DNA of 64,000 bases from the NCBI GenBank assembly GCA_002964805.2, contig PUDQ02000001.1, positions 5,914,001-5,978,000 of the forward strand, given 5' to 3'. Below the pieces are notes generated by a model. That model was not told the origin of the DNA and made no database searches. It saw only the letters and a list, made by a program, of their open reading frames with translations. The stretch is from Trametes villosa. Lineage: Eukaryota; Basidiomycota; Agaricomycetes; Polyporales; Polyporaceae. Of this stretch, positions 43,343 to 54,504 are shown in pieces (position 1 is the first letter of the stretch; each line of letters begins with the position of its first letter). A program made the translations under genes and the position numbers.

Positions 43343-45932
43343 TTAGGTAGGGAACGAGCCTAGCGTGAACAAGGTCTGCTTCTGCTTCCCCTTGCCCTTC
43401 TTCTTCCCGCCCGCACCCTGACCCTGCCCATTCACCTCGCCCTCATTCTGGGCAGCGGGCTCCCCAGGCGTCGACGTCCCGCTCTCGCCCCCCGACCCGC
43501 CCCCGCCCCCGTTCCCGCGCCACGCCGGCTGCGCGGGCGCGGACTCGCCCAGGATCTTCCGGAGCGACTGGTTTCCGCCGACGGCGCCCTTCGGCACGCG
43601 CTGCCCGCCGCCGCTCGGCAGCTCGGGGAACGCGGACTTCGAGAACGTCGCGGGCCCGCCCTTCGACTTCGCCCCGGGCCCGGGGACGGACGTCGGGACG
43701 CGCACGGCGGGGGCGGGTGCGGGTGCGGGTGCGGAGGATGCGGCGCTGGATGCCCAGGGCGTGACACGCTGTGCTTGGCGGAAGGGCGTCGACGAGGAGG
43801 GGCCGGCGGCGCCGGGCTGTAAGGGCGGGAAGCTGTTGACTGCTGTTGCACGGGAGGGGCCTGCTTGCGTCGATGTGGAGTTGGCGGCGCGCGCAACGCG
43901 GTCCCAAAGCTGGCCGGAGGATTGCCTGTGCGATCGTGCGGCGGTTGAGTTTTTCGCGTTGAGCACGCGGCCGCTAGTTACGCCCGCCCACTCGGAGCCG
44001 GTCGCAGTAGGTACGAGTTCCGGGAACTGGTTGCGTTGCTGAAGGCGAGCGGGGCGAGATCGTCAGCAGCGTAACGAGGATCATGTACACGAAGATAACG
44101 CACCTCGACCTTGAATCCGTTCCACGCGCCAAGAAGGCTCTGCTTCTTGTCGTCCTCGTCGACAACGTCAATGAGCGCATTCACTACGCTCGCCGTGCCA
44201 TCCAGATTTCTATCAAGCACGTTCCACACGGTCGAGATGAGGTCCCGCGCAGACGACTCGGACGCCTTGTACGAGCGCACCGCCGCCTTCACAGCAGGGA
44301 CTGCCGTCGCCGGGTTCGGCGCGAGTCCATGCAGGCGCGCAACGAGCGCGGACAGGTCTCCGAGGTCGGGCGACGGTGACTGGCGCCGACTGCGCGGCTG
44401 CTGCTGCTGCTGGCTCGCGCTCGCTGGCTGACCCTCCGCAGTGAGCGCACCGCTGAACGCCTCCCTCCGGCGCGCCCCCGCAGCCTGCGGACGAGGGCCC
44501 GCACCCGGAGGCTGCGCCGCCGGCTGCTGGTGCGGAGGTGGCTCGCGCTCCCGCTCGCGGTCTCCTCTCTCCCGACGGCCGCGGCGGGCGCCGCCGCCGC
44601 TCGGGACCTCCTCGAACTCGAAGTCGGCCTGGACGCGGCGCGCGTCGCGGCGGTCGCGCGCGGACATGTCCGCGCCGTGCTCCTCGACCTGGTGCGCCTT
44701 GAGGTCGATCGCGGAGCCGAAGACGACGAACTTGCGCGCGAGGCACTCGGCGCGGCGGCAGGGGAAGTGCGCGTGCATGAAGTGCTCCTCCTGCGCAGCG
44801 GGTGGTGCGTCAGAGACGGCGTGTGGGGAGTGGCTAGAAAGCGTGCACGCGGGGTGCGGTACTTACTAGTGCTTCATAGTTGCGGAAGCTGGGCAAAGGA
44901 CGTAAGGACAGGCGGGCCATGATGAGAGATGGATACTCACTATTGATCCTTGACTTCGTTGCGTTTGCAGACGAAGCACTCTTCGTGCTTCTCACGCATG
45001 TGCGCATAGATTTCGTCGTCACCGAAGAAGCACTCTCGGCAGAATTCACATAGCGGGTGAATGCCGCCTTCAATCTGCTGGGATGGTTTCGAATGGCCAT
45101 GTCTATGTCCTCGCTGCATCGAGGGTAGATGCAGGGGCAGTTGGCTCGGATCGTATAGCGCATGTTCGTGGGCGAAAACCTTCTTGAACCGTATACAGAT
45201 ATCACTGAGATACGTCAATAAGTATTTGATCCTAGCACAATGGTGCGGCATGCAAAGCTTACCACATGAGTTTGCCATGTGTGGCTCGCGTGTGCAGCTT
45301 CAGGTCGCTCCATCCGTTCCCGATAAAATCGCACGTCGCGTCCGGACAGTTGAATCGGAGCAGGATAAGCGTCTCCTCCATCATCTCCTGCGTCTCAAAC
45401 GAGATGGAGAGCTTCGCATCCTTGTACGGGATCCTGTCCGGGGTGTATGACGCCCAGAGCGCATCCGGCGAGGTTGTGAATATCACGGAAGGTTGGGGTT
45501 CCTGAGCGATCCGAGGGCGTTCACTGTTCAGCGCGCGTGCTGTGCATGTAGCGTGCCATCCGGCCGACGAACCTTGCAGAACGTGCACTCCGTCTTCTTG
45601 TACAGCGCGCGCAGACGGAGGGCACAGACGTGGCACGTCCGATGGTTGCACTCGGAGACAGACCAATACTTGACGGGTTCCGCGCAGATCCAGCAGACGG
45701 CACCGTCGTCCACGCCGGCAGCATCGGCTTCAGCAGCAGCCTGCCTGGCCGCTTCCGAGGGTGCAAGGAGCTGCTTGTCGGACTCGGTGTCGGCGGGCCC
45801 ATCTGGCTTGGAGGGGTGGCTCGTAGCAGCGTTCTTCTGGCCTTGACCGCCGCGACCACGGCGGCCTCTGTTGCCCCCGCGTCCGCGAGTATTGCCGGAA
45901 CGCGTCTGAGTCGCAGTCGTTGTGGAAGACAT
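43343..45932 (-). CDS. HEL2: E3 ubiquitin ligase Hel2/ZNF598 (RING plus C2H2 fingers)
   Basis: Six exons (45573-45932, 45263-45501, 44941-45204, 44867-44888, 44104-44790, 43343-44038) give 755 residues. An RGG-rich start precedes a RING finger (CWICAEPVKYWSVSECNHRT, then CHVCALRLRALYKKTECTFC). C2H2-type fingers follow: FNCPDATCDFIGNGWSDLKL, CEFCRECFFGDDEIYAHMRE, CFVCKRNEVKDQYF and HFPCRRAECLARKFVVFGSA. Then comes ADMSARDRRDARRV. The C-terminal half is disordered, Gln/Pro/Gly-rich, with a helical segment (VPAVKAAVRSYKASES). Hel2/ZNF598 ubiquitinates 40S proteins on collided ribosomes to start ribosome quality control. Exon 4 is only 22 nt; all joins keep frame and finger spacing. Confidence 0.93.
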
Positions 45933-46381
45933 TGTCGGTAATGTGTATGCGGTGGATGGGAGGAGGATGAGAGCGGTGGGGACGGCCGGGGAGAATGACT
46001 GAGGCAGACGCCGAGCGCTCAGCGGAACCGGCGGAGGACACGGATGACGGAGCCGTAATGGGCTGCCCGATATGGGCAAGCAGAAGACGCAGGGCCGGGT
46101 GCTGATGGGAACTTGTTGCGTCTCTACTGGTCACGGCGACGGTGGTGGGGCAGGTGAAGTGCGCTCAGGGGCGGGGGTCCGGGGACAATGAAATGAATGG
46201 GTCGGCTAGGCAAGACTCGGACGCAGCCACGGCCCACGAGCAAGCAGGCTGCCCGCCAACGTCCATCAAGCCCCGGCTCTCGCGCTAAATATCAGAAAAC
46301 ATACCATTCGATATCCTCGCCTACGCGATAAATACCCCTCACCCACTTTCGCCCCTCTCCAGCCACAGCCTGTCTTCCCCC
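45933..46381. promoter_or_regulatory. divergent promoter, HEL2 / methyltransferase
   Basis: The opposing start codons are 449 bases apart. GATAAATA near 46327, about 55 bases before the methyltransferase ATG, is TATA-like. No other motif is clear. Confidence 0.45.
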
Positions 46382-49300
46382 ATGGCCGCCGATCCCCCGT
46401 ACCCCTCGACGTCTTACGCTCATCCGGACAGCCACCCACCGTCCCCCGAGTCGCGTAGGAAAAGCCATTACGGTCCCAGAGGCCGCCAATTTACAAACAA
46501 GCATGGGTCAAAGCTGCACGCTTATGAGACTGCAAAAGCACCATGGCCTCTATCATACGATGAGGGTACACTGCAGTTGTAAGCGAGTGTGCATATTTTA
46601 TCGTTCTGCGCTGACTCAAGGCGTTCTAGGGAGATGATGGACACGGCGCTTACATCTGGCTACCAAGGCGCCGTGTCGCTTGTGGACCACAAGGGCAAAG
46701 AGCCCGCCAGGTGCCTCGACATCGGGACAGGAGTACGTGCCCACCCCCTCTCCTCGAGGGCGACGAGGGCGGGCTTGCGCATGTCGTCAGCGCACGGCGT
46801 TCGCCATCCCCCCTTCTTCCCGCCCCGCAGTGATAAGTTAGCCGATGTCTTCACCAGGACCAGCGCGTCTTGGTGCCGTAATGGCCTGATTGCATGCGCC
46901 GCCTTCCGGTCCTGATTTGTTTGTGACCTGCTCAACGTGCCTGTTCGCCATGTAACAGGCACGAGGGGCATTGGCCCGTATTCCTGTCTGGAATATGCTG
47001 GGAAACGGCCGAGACTGTTCTCCTGCCGCCACATGAGTTCCGGACCGGGAAAGTTTGGTAATAACGGCTTTGTTCTCAAACACCGCTTGAAGCCCACCTA
47101 CAAAGGGAATACTTACCCTTGTAAGTGAGGTTACTAGACTGCCTCCGGTCAGGAATATGTTGGCGAGGGGACCCACGAAAACGGTGGAAGTGGAATCCCA
47201 CTGCGATGAGTCGGAGTTCCACTCGCCCGACTTCCACTTCCACTCGCTGCCCCACTTCCACTCGCCGGCTCAGTTCCACTTGGGGAGTGCGCAAGGGGGT
47301 TCCTGCGCAGAGCTGGGGCGATGTGGCTCGTACACCCTGGAGACGGCGCGAGGGTGTGGCCTAGGAGACTCTGTTACAGGGAGCGCGGCTCGGCTTGAAG
47401 CTTGCGCGTTAGCCACCCCTGGCAGACGCTCCTGTCAACCCATCCCAGGGTGTTGTAACATCCCTAACTCGGGGTCACCGCCGCCCGCGCTATTGAAGCC
47501 CCTTATAAGCGCTCTATAAGTTCATGCCAGCGGTGGTCGGGCAGAAATTCGGGCGGAAACTCAAGTAGCGAGTGGCGAGGTAGCGGCGGATGTGATGAGA
47601 GGAGTGCAACTCGCGCGGTCACATTGAACGCGAACGCGTCCGCGCGCTAGTCACGCGGAAGAATGAGCGAGTGGGAGTGGAAGTGGCAGGAGAACAGTTT
47701 CTAGGCTGTTCCAAGTCTATTCTGGGGTGGGGTATGGGCCAATGCCCGTCGTGAGGCATGCTGATCAGGTGCGAAGCTGCCAAAGCGATAGGCTCATTTT
47801 CCGAAGAAGGAGCCCGTCCTTCTACGGAGAGCTTCCTTGGACGAGTTAATCTTCATCACGACGCGAACCACGCCCAGGCTTCTCGGAGATCTGATTCACG
47901 GGGTTTCTTCGTTTGAAAGGCGTATTCTCGCCGCTTTCCTGGACGCTGACTGGCTCTCCCCAGCTGGGCTTGTGGGTCGTTCAGTCTGCCAAATATTGGA
48001 GGAACTCGACGTTCGTGGGTACAACAGCTATTTTTATGAGGACATCGAGACTGAGCACGGTAGGTTTGTAGGTCGGATTCGACCTTGTGGATGTGCAAAT
48101 CCCTCTATCCATCCTGGACCCCGACGACGCATCGCGAATAGAGTGGCTGCACGGCAATATGTAGGTACCGAGCGCCCTGCGCGTCAGATTCTCGATGCTG
48201 AACCGGGAGTAGTCTCACCGGGCCCCTCCCATTCGACGACGAGGAGTTCGACCATGTCCGCTTTACTGAGGTGGCGTTGGGGATCCCCGAAAACAAGGTA
48301 CGTACCGCGCCTGTCCGAACTCAATCTTCATGCTTACCGGTGATATCACAGTGGCCAACAGTGTTTGAGGTATGCCGGATTGTTGCCAGTGAACCTCCCC
48401 GAGGAACCTTACGCACAGATGTAGGAAATCCGGCGAGTGATGAAGCCGGGGGCGACCATCGAGATCATCGAAGAAGGTACGCATATAGTCCTTCGGGAGC
48501 TATCCACTCGTCCTCACTACATTTCTAGACGCGCTATTCCCGGTGCTGCCCAGATGGTTCACTGAACCGCTACATGCGCGAACACGATGGCCGTCCATTA
48601 GCATGCAAGACGGCTCCAAGCTGTTCTCTAATCCCTCCGCTACCCTCGACGGCGACATCGCGCACGAGTACGAGCTGCTAGAGATCCTCTTCAACAAGGT
48701 CTTCGACCGCCGCTTCATCAACCCCAAGCCTAGCTGTAAGTCCCTCCCCCTTGCGCCCACATGTCCCGCCGCCCCGTCCAATTACTGACCTACATGCCGC
48801 TCCTCCCCGCAGCGAGCCTCCCCGCCTACTTCTCCGCCCACTTCGGGCAGGTCATCTCCCCGCCCGTGCTTACGGTGCCCATGCCCCCTCTCCCGCCCGT
48901 GCAGCCGCGCCCGACCCCGCGCAGCTCGCAGTCCTCGCGCCACTCCGACTCCTCCCAGTCCATCCTGTTTAGCGACGCGCCGTACATCCTCCCGCTGGAC
49001 GGCGCGGACGACGAGCTCTCGATTGCCGCCCTCCACCGCGGCGGCCCCGCAGCCGCGAGCACGCAGAGCGTCGCGACTGGGTCGTCTGCGCCCACCGCTG
49101 CGTCGACGACTGTCACGGGGACAGGGGCAATCGTGCGCGAGCACTCGTACTCGGACGTCAAGTCCGCGCAATCCTCAGCCGGCTCCGGTTCAGGGTCCGG
49201 CTCGGGGAACAGCCACTCACAAACCCGGACCTCGAAGGCCGGGCGGCTGAGCACAGACGGGTACGGGCCCGGGGCGCGCGGGCGCGCGGCGTCGGACGCA

Positions 49301-49910
49301 TCGATGGCGTCGATGGCGTCGAAGCGCGCGGCGGCGATCAGCGACCTCGCGGCGGTGAGCACGACGATCGGCGAGCGCGCGCAGATCGAGCTCTTCCCGC
49401 TCGACGGGCTGCTCATGTTCGACCTGCACTCGCTGTGCCTGCACCTGCGGCGCGCGCTGGGGGTGGTGTTGTCCCTGCGCGAGGCGATGTGGGACGAGGT
49501 GCTCGCGGTGTGGAAGGCCGCGCCGGCGATGCGCGAGGTCGATCTCGAGAAGTACGGGTTCTCGTACGGGGAGGATACGGTGGAGAGCGTGCGCGGGAAG
49601 TTTGTCGCGCTGCTGGACCAGTATAAAAGGTGCGCTATCCCCGCCGAGCTCACGGTTCTTTATATGTGGCTTACCGGTGTTTTGGTTTGTGCACAGCGAT
49701 ATGCACGTCCGGATGTCCATCTGGCACTCGCTCGTGCACTTCGGGTGGGACTACCCTCAGCGCGACCCGATGTCGAAGGCGGAGGAGATGGAGGAGGCGC
49801 GGCTTCGCGAGGACATCCTCCTAGCTCGACGGCGCGCCGGCGCGGAGAACGAGCGCGAGCCGCCGTGCCGCGCAGTCCGTGTGCTCGTCGGCGCGAAGGT
49901 GCAGCCGTGA
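46382..49910 (+). CDS. class I SAM-dependent methyltransferase with low-complexity insert
   Basis: Ten exons give 610 residues: 46382-46578, 46630-46732, 47964-48014, 48072-48160, 48213-48297, 48352-48369, 48425-48476, 48529-48735, 48813-49629 and 49697-49910. After a disordered start (HGSKLHAYETAKAPWPLSYD) comes motif I split by intron 2 (CLDIGTG / LGLWVVQSAKYWRNSTF), then VGFDLVDVQIPL, RIEWLHGN, LPFDDEEFDHVRFTEVALGI, VMKPGATIEIIEEDALFPVL. A Ser/Ala/Gly-rich insert of about 190 residues precedes a helical end (MFDLHSLCLHLRRALGVVLS ... WHSLVHFGWDYPQ). This architecture is common in Agaricomycete methyltransferases of unknown substrate. Intron 2 is 1,231 nt and contains a TIR element, yet the coding sequence is intact. 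Exon 6 is 18 nt. Confidence 0.85.
46926..47027 (+). repeat. left terminal inverted repeat
   Basis: This arm pairs with 47685-47770. It has about 17 extra bases, which include part of a hairpin of its own (CGTGCCTGTT at 46936 and AACAGGCACG at 46954). Confidence 0.65.
47685..47770 (-). repeat. right terminal inverted repeat
   Basis: The reverse complement matches the left arm over its outer 17 bases (about 14 identical), over GGGCATTGGCCC (identical) and over the inner CTGTTCTCCTGCC (identical), with weaker matching between. Confidence 0.65.
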
Positions 49911-50898
49911 GGCCGCGACATAGGCCCTGTTGCCAGTCGCGGTGGTTTGGTTTCCTGCCATAGGTTCCATGACGCTCTATCGGAGCGTGGGCTAATTCAA
50001 CGCTTGATTGCACAATATCGTTGCTATCATACAGAACGGATGCCGGCCCTTTAGTTTGCTTGCAGGTTTGACTCGACGACTAAGGGCCCGAGTGGTCTAC
50101 GGATCCATTTCTGCCTCGATTCGCGATACAATTGATGGATTAAAAAGTTATTAACAGCGGCTGTCGCTGTCAGCGGCGAGGAGCAACGACGTCGAGCTCT
50201 CAGCTCGAGAGTATTCGGGGGCGGCGGCAGTGTCGAAAGGCCGCACGATGGGAACCTCTACAAACCGGCATGTAGCAGGGGCGAAAGGACCGGACAGTCC
50301 AGTCCTGCCTTCTTTACCTGTGTTGTAGCATTTCTATGGTCATCGTAGGCTTGGGTATGCACACGAGGGCATAATGCACAGCGTTTACCATCTGTTTATA
50401 CAAGTGTGATTCCTGGCGCAGAGCAGTACAATTTACAATACCGTTCGTACGTATAGAACAAGGAGAGGGGGAGCTAATGGGAGTGATACAGTGGTGGTCC
50501 GTGGGCATAAACCTAGCTGCATCGTATAGAGACCGTTCGATTCGTCGTCACCGTACGTGATGTGACCCGAAAGGCCGCCTGCTAAAACAAGGCTACCCTG
50601 GAAATCCGGCCTCAACTTGGGGGGGCGCCGATTCAGAGTGTGTGCCTTTCGACGCGCGACGAAGGCTCTTTCGAGTGGCCTAGAAGCGATGCCGGGCCGA
50701 GGTCCATGGATCGTGGCGCCGTGTGTTCGTGAACCTCTTGTAGCGGACGAGAACCTTGCTCGCGCGGCTCGATGTTAGCGAGGACAAGCGTCTGTGGCCG
50801 TGTAGCCACAACAATGCGAGCGGATCGAGAGCACGGTTTTAAGACCTCGGATGGCGGGAAGACGCATATAGACAGCGTCGGAGTCCAGAATCGGGTAC
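49911..50898. other. intergenic region, convergent
   Basis: About 1 kb with no recognisable coding sequence. It ends near a small minus-strand frame. Confidence 0.4.
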
Positions 50899-51342
50899 TT
50901 AGGCCGGGATAGGCTGGGCGAAGCACCCGAAAGCCAGGCAGCCTTCGGGGAGCAGCTCGTCGGAGGGGTCACCGCGGGGGACCGGGATGGGCACGTGAGG
51001 AGCAGCCGGACATGACATGCTCGGAGACCATTGGAGGCCTGACACCATGACCTGATGCAGCCCGCAACAGGGGAAGTAGAGCCCAGGAATGGTGTATGTC
51101 GAGGACACTGCCGGATAGACGTCGGCCTCAGCGCGTGAGTGGACTACAGCCTGTTGCTCCATGCTTGAGCAGTTTGGGGCGTCCCACGTAGAGCCTGTAG
51201 ACTTCCCGGAAGACAAGAATGTCTCTCCGTTCGCGGGATAGCCTGGGTCTATTCCCTGCGCGGCGATGGGCTGGGTAGCCTGTGCCGTCCATGTGGGAAG
51301 GGTACTGCTGGAAGCAACCTGCGAATGGGGATAATGCTGCAT
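50899..51342 (-). CDS. small hypothetical protein, uncertain
   Basis: An open frame of 147 codons with an ATG. Composition is protein-like: Gln/Ser/Thr/Pro-rich N-terminus (MQHYPHSQVASSSTLPTWTA), a Cys-containing middle (LYFPCCGLHQVMVSGLQWSP) and end LAFGCFAQPIPA. No domain, signal peptide or intron evidence. A CT-rich tract lies upstream on the minus strand. It may be a real lineage-specific gene or a chance frame. Confidence 0.35.
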   Translation of the reverse strand: MQHYPHSQVASSSTLPTWTAQATQPIAAQGIDPGYPANGETFLSSGKSTGSTWDAPNCSSMEQQAVVHSRAEADVYPAVSSTYTIPGLYFPCCGLHQVMVSGLQWSPSMSCPAAPHVPIPVPRGDPSDELLPEGCLAFGCFAQPIPA

Positions 51343-53170
51343 TGGATGGGAGTGGATGGGTAAGGTTATGTTGGGGAAGAGATTGGTAGGTGGGATCAGG
51401 GAGGAACGCGACGCGACGGGGTGAGTGGGAAAGGTTGTGGTTGGACGTGGTGGAAGAGCGATCGATGGTTAGACGCGGGTGTCGGCTAGGACATTTGGTG
51501 GTGGCTAAACGGCCCAATTCGCGCCCCGCCCCTATCGCATTATGTTCCTCTTGCGATATGACCGCGACGGCACAAGCTCTATAGGGCATCCCCAAACATG
51601 TTAGCCCCAACGGAATAGCCCGCCGGATTCTAGGACGCACCGTTGTCTGACTTCGATCTCCACCAGGATGCGCTGAGATTGCACCGGTAGCGCGCTTGCA
51701 CTTCGCAGCCTTAAATTGGCCTGATAATCCCCCGTGGGCTGCGGGCTACGACGCATGAGGATCTCGCCGGAGAAGTGCCGCTACTTGGCTTGCTTTGCGC
51801 GTAGTTCGCGTAACCGCCGTGGGTGGGCCAGCTCTGTCGGCAGAGGTTCGTACCCAACCGGTAGATACTCGCGGCAGGGGCGTTGACTTCGCGCTCGCTA
51901 TGACCGTGCGTTAGCATACAGTTTGTGACCGATATATATACACCAGCACTACAATGCACGATGTGAGGCGGGGAGCACCTAAGCCGGTATGAAGCCTTCG
52001 AGTCAATTATCCTTGGACGACGATAGTCCCCGCTACAAAGGTGAGTTAGAATGTGTCCCCAAACGTTCATCAATGCACCGATGCGTCACTCACGAAGACA
52101 TAGGACTTTGGCATTCGAGGTGCATAAAGTCGGTCGCACTTGCACAACGACGGTTCGAGCCTCTTAGACATTATTGTATGTCCTGGAGGACGTCATTTAG
52201 CATGCGCCGATGCGCAGTTGTTCGCGCGAGGCAACTTGGTCGATGGTCGCGCCTCCTCGATGGCTCTCTGTGCTATACATGGCCCTAGCAAAGAATCAGT
52301 GGAATCCGCGAACCGTCACCTATCATGCGCGTATGCTCAAACGAAGCACCAGGTCTAAATCCCGTTTACTTGACGCTGTCCTAGGTCAGCCATTCGAAGC
52401 TCTTTGAGGCTAACGTCCTGAGTGCGTGCACACACGTACACCTCATCCCGAGTCGCCACATAGGATGTGTTCCATGGAGGCTGAACAAGTTCGTATGCAC
52501 TATGCAGCGGTGAAGGGCATACGTGTCACTCCTTCAAGGAGTGACACGTAGTACCTCGGCCCAGGAGATTGAAGCTTTTGATGTAGTTCTGCAGTGAGCA
52601 TGGCCGTCGACAACTGAAGCAAGCAAAGGAACATGGTAGTCAAACCGAAAACGCATTGAAACCTCGACCGAAGGGCCACTCTAATGCTGACCCGACTCTT
52701 AGATTTTTGTAGCGGTACTACGAAGCTACTAGATGTGGCATAAGCAACGCTCCAAATCCGGAGTAACGCTGTGCATTTGATCAGACGCTCTAGGGCGGTT
52801 TCTATACTGACGCCTCCCCCATGATCCATCTCTTACTATGAAAGACGCCCTCTCTCATACCCGACACCCTCCTCCCCCTCCGCGCTGTGCAAGGGTTCCT
52901 TCCATCGACGGAAGGTATATGACCTTGGATCTTCAGGAGCTACGGGCTCTCTACAACCAGCGTCGGAGTTTCGCGAAGCATCTCCACGGGCGTTTATAGC
53001 AATTGCAACTTTAACGTCAGTACTAATTCCGAGTTCGCCTCCACCGTCACCGCCGTGCACGTCGGGGTGGGTGTTTCTGCTCATAGTAAGCAAAATATGT
53101 CAAGAGTAGCTATACTACCGCAGGCACTGAGAACTATTTTCTCAGACTTGGCTCGGGATACTTACCCTCC
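51343..53170. other. 1.8 kb intergenic region with long palindrome
   Basis: No coding sequence recognised. AT-richer than most of the window. It holds the palindrome at 52520-52550 and frames too short to call. Degraded transposon sequence is possible but not shown. Confidence 0.4.
52520..52550. repeat. 31-bp near-perfect palindrome
   Basis: The left arm TACGTGTCACTCCTT is followed by one base and the exact reverse complement AAGGAGTGACACGTA: 15-bp arms with a single-base centre. No flanking coding frame. Confidence 0.8.
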
Positions 53171-54388
53171 ATGCTCAGGAGAGTCGCCGCCATGATGGTG
53201 GTACGACGTACTCCCGCAAGCATTGCGCCTGCTTTTCGGTCAAATCACTTCGTTACGGCGTCGGGGAGTGGACCTATGGGCTACCGAACAAACTTGAGGG
53301 GCCACGGTCATCGGCGCATCATCCCCGAGGAGCCTGCGAACGAGCCAAACAAGGATTTAAGCTTGCCCCAAGGCCGCGCCGACGACCGCAAGACCCAGCG
53401 CCTCCGCTCATCATACAAACTGTCCACGCTCGACCACACTCGTCTGACGCCTTCCCAATTTCTCGATCTCAGTGGTCGCGCAAATAGTCCAATATGTCTC
53501 GGCGCCCGCCTCTCCTCCGGCTTCAGCCCCGGGCCATCACTCAAGTTCTGGCTAACCGCCTCAGGCATGCCTCACAGGCGATTCCCCGATCACGCGCGGG
53601 GATTCCTGTACTACTACCGCGCACCCAACTCCCCTGCCTTCTCCGGACAGGTCCGCCTCCGCGTCACGGACACGAACGACCCCGCCCTCATCCCAGCAGG
53701 GCAGGATCTTCAAAGATCCGACGGTCTCCCTTGGCGCGTCCCCCTCATCTCGATCGCGCGCAGGAGCTCCCAGCGGGCGCTACGCCTCCTCCTCCTTGAG
53801 GATGGGCTCGTGTCCCATGAGGCCATGCGCGCAGTGCCCGGTCTACCCGCAGAGGTGCTGAGGATGAACGTCGGCTCGACACACTGCGTCCACGCGTTCG
53901 GCCAGCCGTTCATGTTCAATTTCGACACCACAATACAATACTTCTACTTCATCGGCGCGGAAACCGTTATAGCGGAAACCATGTACACATACCACCCCGC
54001 CCACGGTCTTCCCCACAGGATAGCGCGTCCATTGAAAGGCATATCATATTACCACCTACTCGTGTCTTCGTCATACTGACCGTGCATTTCAGGGACCGCG
54101 CTCTGCTGCTTTGAGAAGTTGGGACACCCAGACCACGCGGGGCGGCGCGTCGTCGGCATCCGCGTCCTCCGCATTCTCAAGCCGATAGTGAGCACGGGTG
54201 TCCTCCCGAGGCCGGGCGGCATACCGCGCGAAGGAGAGCTCGTGCAGACTTGGTTGAAAAGCGATTACGATGGTTCAAGGGGGGTATTCGATCCCGATCG
54301 GGACCGTCTCCATGTGACGGGCATCGGCCGAGGCTTAGGTCTCTTGTACGACAACGAGGCGCGCGCGAGCGGTCCTGTTGGCTGGTGA
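53171..54388 (+). CDS. hypothetical protein, fungal-specific type
   Basis: Two exons (53171-54038, 54093-54388) give about 387 residues. The frame has even coding composition. Features include SPGPSLKFWLTASGMPHRRF, ARGFLYYYRAPNSPAFSGQV and LRVTDTNDPALIPAGQDL, resembling Agaricomycete hypothetical proteins with a beta-rich fold; no named domain recognised. After the join the second exon reads TALCCFEKLGHPDHAGRRVV, again good coding sequence. The intron needs a GC donor (AAAG|GCATATC ... TTTCAG), because any GT donor nearby shifts the frame into a Ser-rich dead end. The start Met may be preceded by an unseen 5' exon. Convergent with the MDR gene, 116 bases apart. Confidence 0.6.
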
Positions 54389-54504
54389 TGATAGTCAAGA
54401 CGAGCTGTCCTTTGCGATTGTCCTGATAGTATGTGTCACGACATATAGTACAGGGCACTAATTTCTACAAGACCGCGCCGTTCGAGTGTCCACTGCCGTC
54501 GATC

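Larger units (their letters stand above)
46926..47770. mobile_element. non-autonomous TIR element (MITE-like) inside an intron
   Basis: An 845-base segment in intron 2 of the methyltransferase gene is bounded by long imperfect terminal inverted repeats. The outer ends read ACCTGCTCAACGTGCCT at left and, reverse-complemented, ACCTGATCAGCATGCCT at right. Further in, both arms share GGGCATTGGCCC and end in CTGTTCTCCTGCC. The interior has clustered CCACTTCCACTC-type motifs in both orientations and no long reading frame. No clear target-site duplication was found, so the superfamily is undetermined and the boundaries are by eye. Confidence 0.65.

Noticed and set aside
46382..48070. Methyltransferase gene as a pseudogene broken by the insertion
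   Set aside because: A 51-nt exon at 47964-48014 restores the missing GLWVV segment in frame, so the coding sequence is intact after splicing.
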